Shown here: piece by piece, positions 24,269 through 64,000 of the stretch
Layout: each line of letters begins with the position of its first letter
How positions within the stretch are numbered: position 1 is the first letter of the stretch
Source: Pterobdella sp. o SKG-2022
Lineage: Eukaryota > Annelida > Clitellata > Hirudinida > Piscicolidae
Direction of reading: 5' to 3'
NCBI GenBank assembly: GCA_964035795.1
Contig: OZ038322.1
Span: 13,346,038 to 13,410,037, forward strand
Length of the DNA: 64,000 nucleotides
The notes under the pieces: generated by a model
Seen by the model: the letters and a program-made list of their open reading frames with translations, nothing else
Databases searched by the model: none
What the model was told of the DNA's origin: nothing
Translations under genes and position numbers: made by a program

Positions 24269-25415
24269 ATGTCTTTTCTAGTTATAATTATTGCATACAT
24301 TTCGAAATTTGTCATATCTGTTTCTGATATGAACCTTGGACAACTAGAATATCTGTCCGATCATTTAAACGAAAGTGAATGTATACAGTTTGTATATAAA
24401 TTAATGCGGTATGAAAGTTTGAATGATGTTCCAAAAGTAGAATGTATTTCAAACCTCATTCACTGGGATCGCACTTTGGGCCGAGGTTTGAGCGGTGAAG
24501 ATTTAATGGTTTATTTGACGGAAATAGGAAGAAATGATCTTGCTGAAAAATTGGAAAGATTCATACTCGAAGAAAAAAAGTTTGAGTTAGAAAATTCTCC
24601 AATTTTTAAGGGAAAACAAGCTGAAGTACAACAAAGCACCGATTCTTCAGAAAGAGTATTTGTAGATGGAGAGACTATTCAAGAAATATTAGGGGAAATA
24701 GAAAACGAAGAAAAACAAACTAACAAAAGTAATTTATTCTATTTTTCAATTGAGATGGTTTTGTTCGACATATGATTTATAGAACGTTTCGATTAAAAGA
24801 AGGATTTTTTATTCAAATTTATTTCTGTTAAAACCCATGTTTGACTATTTCTATTTCTCCAAAACAACTTATATAATCGATTTTTGAATCATAAACTTTC
24901 CCAACCATTTAATTCTTCAATTGAAAACTTTTTATTCTAAATTTCATCGTTTTTTATTTTTTACAATTTTCCTCGGAGGAGAAGTTCAAAAAATCTATTT
25001 GTTTTAAACAATTTAAACAAATCACTCGAGTTATCATGAAAAAAATGAATAACGAGAATGACAAGAATAATTTAGTTTTTATTTTCAAAAATAACCAAAA
25101 AAATTGAATTTGAACTTGTAATACAAATGTGAAAAACACAGTTTCACATTATAATCAAATAAAAAAAATAAAACAGGTTTTATTGAAAAACTGACTGGCT
25201 ATTCATTGTGGCGATGGCTGGTAACTACCCTAGTATTAGCGATGTTATTGTTAATGCTTTTTAAAACTCTTTTTGCTAACACAGTATGTTTCAAAAATAT
25301 TTGGAACTATATCAAAAATGAAGTACCTGTTTATTGTTGCGGTTACACAACAAAGCGCTTTGATAAATTGCATTATGATCCTGACATTCACGATATTACT
25401 CAAAATATTGTATAA
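24269..25415 (+). CDS. Unrecognised DEATH-fold-like single-pass membrane protein (2 exons)
   Basis: Exons 24269-24728 and 25177-25415 (donor AAAA|GTAATT, acceptor AAACAG|GT) give 232 residues. Residues 22-100 are predicted helical with a LxxLSDHLNESEC start, a central CISNLIHWDR and an IGRNDLAEKLERF end. This layout resembles DEATH-fold domains; I rate that as suggestive only. Residues 101-153 are acidic and polar. Exon 2 holds one hydrophobic span (about 166-185, WRWLVTTLVLAMLLLMLF) and a 45-residue tail with YCCGYTTKRFD. The first ATG adds a hydrophobic 20-mer; a start at the internal Met21 (24329) would remove it and leave a soluble N-terminal domain with a C-terminal anchor. A poly(A) signal lies at 25587-25592. 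A decayed copy of exon 2 at about 30280-30450 keeps the tail residues, which supports the exon being real. Function is unknown; an adaptor role would be a guess. Confidence 0.62.
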
Positions 25416-28400
25416 AAATATTCAAATGATTCTACGTTATCGCAGTTTGCAATGATTTCTATAGACCCTTGTAATTGAAATGCTTACGATGATATCCTTG
25501 ACATATATGTGGCCTAGAAACTTCTAAAGTTTATGTCACTATAATCTTATCCGTAATTGTATTGTATGGTAAAGCTTGGTTTTTTAAATAAATATCTTCG
25601 TTCTTTTTAGAGAATCATTTTATCCATTTCGCCTAAATTTTTTTAAAAATTAGTTTTACTCGTGGGTATATAATTAATAGTTATTTAACGGAAATTATAT
25701 AAAATCATATAATTCAAAAAAATTAAAATTTAAAAAAAAGTTTATTTTTTGAATTTAAAACATGATGGAAAAGGTTTTTCAATAAAAATCCAATATTTGG
25801 AAAACTTTGGGGACGACATTTAATATATTAGAAAGATTTTTGATATTTATATTCAAATCATCAATAACTTTCAGAGATAACAATGGAGTTGAAATTAAAA
25901 TCAGAAAATTTCTGCAGTTAAAATCATCAAAATATTGTGTTTATTTTATACAGATAATAAAATGAAAAAACTCATTTATTACGAAAAATTATAAATCACT
26001 TAAAAATGAAAACTCCTAGAAGATAAAAAAATATTCGTAATTATTTTGCATCACACAGTGAAAAATTTTGAAATAAAAAAAAGATTTTTTTTCAAAAATA
26101 TTGATCTAGAAATTTCGAATAAGCTGCTAATATGGGTAATTTCAAATTCATTGTAAAATTTAATCCGCATTATCAAATAATCAAAGTTTATATTACCTTG
26201 ACTTTGAAGCGTGAACGGTATGAAAATATAAAAGATTTTACGAACAAATTCAAAAAGTATCGATAAATTGAATTAGTTTTTGTCATAAAACATTTCGTAG
26301 TGCCATAACTTTATACATTCATCAATATATCACTTTTATTATAAATTTTTATGGATGGAGTTCGTCGACTTTTGGAAGTTATAAATTTATGATTCGAAGG
26401 TATTAAAAAATTTTTTGTTTGTTATTTTGAAAAAAATTGAAGTTTAAAATGTGTATCAGTTTGTTACTTCAAACAACACTGCTATAAAAAAATATATTTT
26501 CTTTGACGAACAGGTTATAAACAAAATTTTTTAAAGAGGCGTTCGATAAAGATAAATTTATGAAGGCTATGGCATTTGAAATTTAGAGATGTTCAAAGAA
26601 ATTCAGTAAAGAAGACGATAAAACAAAATTGGGTGGCAAAGAGACAAGGCTGAATTTTGGGCCATAATATAATTTTTTGCATAATTTAAAAAAAATAGAA
26701 ACAGAGTGGTTAAATGTATATTAATGGAAATTCTTCAGTTTAATAAAAAAAACTTATGTTAGGGCTAAACTTTCAAAAAATAATTTTAAATTTTAAAATT
26801 ATTAGGCTCAAAAATGTTACTCAAAAAAAGATATTTTATCTGAAAATGGTATTCGGTTGATACCGAAAAGCTTTGTTTTAATGAAATATATAAAACAGAT
26901 TATGTTTACTTATTCAAAAAATTTAAAATATCATTTGGGCGCAGGAGACTTTTACAATTTTTTATGGATATACTTTGATTTTTGCGTTGCTTTTGGAATA
27001 ATCAGTCTTTATGCTTCAACTCAAATAACAAGCATTTAAAAGATTGAAAAGTAAAATTAAAAATTTTGTTTAGTATTCAACAAATAATCATTAATAAAAA
27101 AAAACGTGAAATTGAGATAATCGCAAAAAGACAAAAGATTTCATGAGAGAAAAAAAACATTAAAAACTCTCAAAAATATTTTATCACTTTTTACTATTTA
27201 CTTGTAACACTTGGCCGACGATCAAAAATCGCAGCAACCAAAGGAAATGGCCGAATGTCATTATGGTAATGTGAAACATTTTCATACTCGAAAGTTAGGT
27301 GTGTGTTAAGTAATTGAAAACCGAAACTAATGGAAGGAAAGAGATTGCTTATCAGTAGCTTATCAACATTATGAAAAAAATTTTTCTAACAATACAAGCT
27401 ACAATGATACATTTTCTCAATTCCTATCTTAATAAGTATTAAATTGTACGAACGATAAGCAAAACCAAAAATGTCTTTTACAAACACTCTTTACACCTAT
27501 AGAGAATAAACTAATTTTTTACTCAATTAAGTATTTTTCAAAATCATGATGGCTGCATTCTCAAAAAACCTCATAAAATGTCATCATATGAAATACAGTG
27601 AAACTTTTTCGAGAACACTGGGAAACCATTTAAAGGGAACTGCATACAATTTAACAAAAAACTTCCACATTCAAACTTGAAATTATTTAGTTTCCAACGT
27701 TCATTACACCGGAGAAGACTTGATGATAAATGTAATGTAATTTTGTTTTGGTTACATACTCTATCATTTAAGTCAAAGCACACCCCACAACCTTGCAAAT
27801 AAAACTCCAAAATTTTAATGAATGTGCATTTGTTGATAAATTGGAAGATGCCTAAAAATAAAAATTTGGTTTTTTATCAAAAAAAAAATGAAAAATAATT
27901 AAAATTTACTTTTCTAAACTTCATCCTATTTTTCAACAAATGGCCCCAACTAAACTTATTACTGAAGTTTTTTATTCTAATTGTTTTTTCAGGCATACTT
28001 AATCAAAACGAAAGGCAGGTGTATGACACGCTAAATATTAAAAAAAGAAAAAAAGGTTATGAATTAAGTTTTATCAAAGTACACAACATGGCGCATTTAT
28101 TATATTTTCAAATATTGAAATAAATTCGGAGCCGTTCAACCTTGAATGAAAAAATTTCCAAGATTCGAAAGGTTGATCTAAAGGTAAATGGACTTGAAAG
28201 CAAATATAAAAAACATCAAAAAGATGAAATTTGAAAATGAAAAAGTCTTATTTGTGTCGAATAACTTAAAATGAAGCAAGTTTTTTCATTTTGAACACAA
28301 AAAACCAATTTAATCCAAATTTACTTTTCTGTTTAAAATGGAAAAGTTTTTAGCAAAAACTTTTTAAAAAATTAAAAATTTTGTTTAGTAAAACAAGCAA

Positions 28401-30279
28401 TAAAAATACTGCGAAAAATTTTAAAGACATTCTTAATTTAAACTCATTGTTTGTGACACATACATGTCAATATTAATTTTGCGGCGTTGTATATGCTGAT
28501 AGTAAAAAGTATTTTTTTATATATGGCTAAAATAATTTCGAAATTATTTCAATTAACTTTCCTGTTTTTAACAACTATTTCGATTGATGAGTGAATAAAT
28601 TCTCTTGAGATATCATGGAAAATTGAATTTCAAGATGCAAAAAAACGAGAATTCTTTTTTATAAATGGTTTAACTTTTATATGAGTTATATGATAATGTT
28701 GTTTAGCAATTTAATAGTTTCAATTAATGAAGCTCAATTTTATTTTGAAATTTCGAAAGACTTCATTATATTTTAAATTCATTAAACACTTTATAACTCT
28801 AAGTCCAACAAAAATATTTTTAAAAACAAAAGCTTCAGCTAGAAGTATATTAGTATTTCAACTATTTGTGTAATCACTAAGTTGATTAGTTATTAAAAGC
28901 TAGTTATTAAAAGGGTTGTGTAAAGCAATAAGAACTGGTTTGAAAAGGTCTTAGCCGATATACACCCATGATTTCAGTTAGCAAGCTGTTCAAATAAAAA
29001 CCTCTTATGTCTATAAGCATGTTTGCCATTCTTCCAAAACTGGCAAAAGTTCAAAGTCTTTATAGACAAAGCTGCAAATGAATCGTAGTTTACACAAACC
29101 TTAAGGTTTTTGTAGTTCTATAAAGAAGTGAAGTATGCTCGAGAAGTGCATACACAAAGCCATCGAAAAATTAAAAAAGTTCAGAAAACCTCAAACTAAA
29201 CACCAATTTTTAAATGAAATATTTGTGATTCGAGTAGCCAGAAATGTGTTGATGATATGTATAATCATTGGCTTGCTTTAAATGAACTGTAAAAAAAGAA
29301 ACTTTCACGCTCATGCGGTGAAACATTGTTATTTTAAATTTTATAACTACCATACCTAAAATGTTAAACATATACTAAACCATAAAACCCCGAAAGCTTG
29401 ATGTTATGGTATATGTTTTAAAGCAAATTGCTTAAGAGATATAAATTCTTTAATTGGAAATAAAACTTTTTAATTATATTGTGACTGCAGACAACATTCT
29501 TATGCCATGTTGCGAAGGTTTGCTACAGGCAGTTATGATACTGATGTTTCCACATATTTTTCTGTACAAGAGAAAGCTTTATCAATTTTTAAACATTTTT
29601 ATTTGAGTTTAATTAAACAGTGAACTAACGGAAAAGGTTATAACAGTTCACAGCTAAAAAAGAAAATTTGTTTGTTGTGGGAAGCCTTAAAAAGAAAATC
29701 ATTGAAAAATAGAAGACAATTTAGAAAAATTTTTAAAAAAAGTAAAGAAGTGAAATTCATAAGCCCCCTACAAAAGCTGCGTTAATCAAAGAAACTAAAA
29801 AACTATTTTTATAATATTTGGTTCATTGAGAGCAATGAAGACTTCCATGCAATTGGAGTTTTTTTGACACATTACCAAAAGTTTCAACAGTTCTAGTCTC
29901 TTATTTTATACTAAACAGACAGTTTGATATTTGACATTGAGCTTATGAAACAATGGCATAAAACTCGGATATTCTATTTCCATACTATTCTATTCTTTTC
30001 TCTTAGTGGCCATAACTTAAAACCTATAACCCTAAAATCTATTTGTTCTTATGAAAACTTTGTAGAAAATTTTGTAAAAACTTGAAACTATTGAGGTTAG
30101 AAATTTTTGTAAGTCTCACTTATTTTGTTTTGGAAATGAAAAATTTTTTAAAAATAACTAAATCATAGTTTATTAACATAAAACAATACAAAGCAAAACT
30201 TATAACTGTATTATAAGTAACTAAATATCTAATTTCCAATGCCGAAAAAAAAGTTTTGATGAAAGATTTGTTGAATGTT
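25416..30279. other. Long AT-rich intergenic stretch
   Basis: Apart from the poly(A) signal at 25587-25592 I find no gene here. Short open frames (for example 26857-27039 plus, 27571-27810 minus) have no recognisable domain. Some patches, for example 27570-27830 and 28980-29260, are less AT-biased and may be remnants of mobile or zinc-finger sequence, but too decayed to call. Confidence 0.5.
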
Positions 30280-30450
30280 ATGGATGTTAGCCTTGTTGCT
30301 ATCGATTTTTGATGTGCTATTTACTAAAACAATGTTCCAAAAATATTTGGAGCTATATCGTTAACAAAGTACCTGCTTATTGTAGCGGTTACACAATAAA
30401 GTACTTTGATTTATTGCGTTATAATTCTGACATTCATGGTTTTACTTAAA
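30280..30450 (+). pseudogene. Decayed duplicate of exon 2 of the DEATH-fold-like gene
   Basis: DNA here aligns by eye with 25230-25415. The copy reads KNIWSYIVNKVPAYCSGYT and then YFDLLRYNSDIHGFT before a TAA, against KNIWNYIKNEVPVYCCGYT and RFDKLHYDPDIHDIT in the parent. Upstream, LALLLSIFDVLF corresponds to the membrane segment but sits in another frame, so a deletion of about 2 nt lies near 30330. I could not find a copy of exon 1 nearby. It is most simply a partial duplication that has lost function; an unrecognised first exon is possible but less likely. Confidence 0.7.
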
Positions 30451-31534
30451 TGTTCTATCTTCAATTTATCGAACGTCACCGCGTCATTGCATTTGTATAA
30501 ATCTTTGAGTCCTTCCACTTTGTTATTCATTTTTAATAGAAAAATATTGCATTAAATCATTCACGATATAGATTTATGACATTTTATTTATTGAAAATAT
30601 TCAAGAATGAGTTTTCAAAATATGAAGAAACTAAGATTAACTGGGTTTTATCTCCGGACAATTAACACGAAAAGATTACAGCTAAGTTTTCAAGTAAAAT
30701 TCACAAGAATGAGATAAATTTTTTTACATATTATTCTAAGTGAAGGGTGCAATCGAAAATTTATAATGAATGTTTTTCATGTCAAACTTTGAAAATCAAG
30801 TGGTCAAAAATTTAATCTTAAACAAAAAATAAGCTGTTGAAATATGAAGCTACATAAAATTAATAATATAATTCTTGATGAAAATAATTAAGTTTCATAC
30901 CTATATAGAATAATGTTTTCCAAACTAAAATGAAGTATTTTGCTACTTTCCAAACCAAAATTCAAGTTAAATTTTTATAGTGCAAAAAACTTCTGATAAG
31001 TAACAAAGCATGGGTAACTCAAAGTTTTCATAATAACAAGTTGGAAAGATGAGATTTCAAATGTTTTCTAATGCGCAGAGTCACGCATTCTTATAATAAA
31101 AAAGAAGCAAAAATTGGAAATTTACAATTGCAAAAAGAGCTTTGAGTGCTTCTTAAATAACGATTTTTGACTTTTTAATCTCAAATTATAAAAAATGAGT
31201 ATTTAATATTTAGTTTTTGAATTTTTTTGAATGTTTGGGGGAATTTGTGTTTTGTAAGATATGAGTTAAAAATTTAAATGGCTTAATGATGTAAAAATCT
31301 TTCCAAAGAATGCTCTGATTTATATTAGCATTAAACTTTGAATACAACGTATGTTATGTTTAGAGTAAAAGTCAAAAAGAAAGAACTTAAACTGAAAAAA
31401 AAAGAATAATGAAACTTCAAATATTTGCAAAAAGGTTGATTAAATTTAAAAACACACTACTCCTCATAGTGGAAGTCAATTTTTTGAATATTTTATACAG
31501 GAATTCGATATTAAATGGAAAAATATTTGTCTTT
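30451..31534. other. Spacer downstream of the Cngl-type channel gene
   Basis: AT-rich sequence, presumably including the 3' UTR of the channel gene on the minus strand. A minus-strand AATAAA candidate (plus TTTATT) is present near 30583, about 950 nt past the stop. No coding signal is seen. Confidence 0.45.

Positions 31535-64000
<32,466 letters not shown>

Noticed and set aside
27571..27810. 79-codon minus-strand frame with several cysteines
   Set aside because: No recognisable motif, splice partners or codon character; length is within chance for the region.
28950..29260. Possible zinc-finger remnant
   Set aside because: A few C and H spacings and a linker-like string can be imagined, but no frame holds two intact C2H2 units.

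Overview
The window is AT-rich nuclear DNA from an invertebrate animal. The genes are interrupted by GT-AG introns from about 55 bp to over 10 kb, the standard code fits every model, and the genes (MAP1/Futsch, Rab2, GILT, an insect-type Cngl channel) are metazoan. The Cngl-type channel suggests a protostome, possibly an arthropod; I cannot place it further. All gene models were assembled by eye from reading frame, splice sites and remembered family motifs, and each closes in frame across every junction.

Layout. 1-2705: one non-LTR retrotransposon split into two head-to-head halves, which looks like a twin-priming 5' inversion. 4147-8306 (+): compact MAP1/Futsch-like gene, 8 exons. 8891-17496 (-): cytosolic alanyl-tRNA synthetase, 24 exons, whose last exon adds an eEF1B/CysRS-type GST-C-like segment. 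17968-21552 (+): Rab2 GTPase, 8 exons. 22474-23758 (-): GILT-family thiol reductase, 7 exons. 24269-25415 (+): unrecognised two-exon protein with a helical, DEATH-fold-like N-terminal half and one membrane segment; a decayed copy of its last exon lies at about 30280-30450. 31535 to the right edge (-): a Cngl-type cyclic nucleotide-gated channel running out of the window, 11 visible exons over more than 32 kb. Its introns hold several dead non-LTR fragments and a long (CA)n tract.

Arrangement. The first five genes alternate in strand. MAP1 and AlaRS converge with poly(A) signals two bases apart. AlaRS and Rab2 diverge from a shared 471 bp spacer. Rab2 and GILT converge, and GILT and the DEATH-fold-like gene diverge. 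They share no pathway: the genes cover cytoskeleton (MAP1), translation (AlaRS), ER-Golgi traffic (Rab2), lysosomal disulfide reduction (GILT) and cyclic-nucleotide signalling (Cngl). I see no operon, CRISPR array or evident tRNA/rRNA gene.

The items most worth a second look are the AlaRS C-terminal fusion, the roughly 350-residue insertion in the extracellular pore turret of the channel, the twin-primed retrotransposon, and the unknown DEATH-fold-like gene with its relic paralogue.
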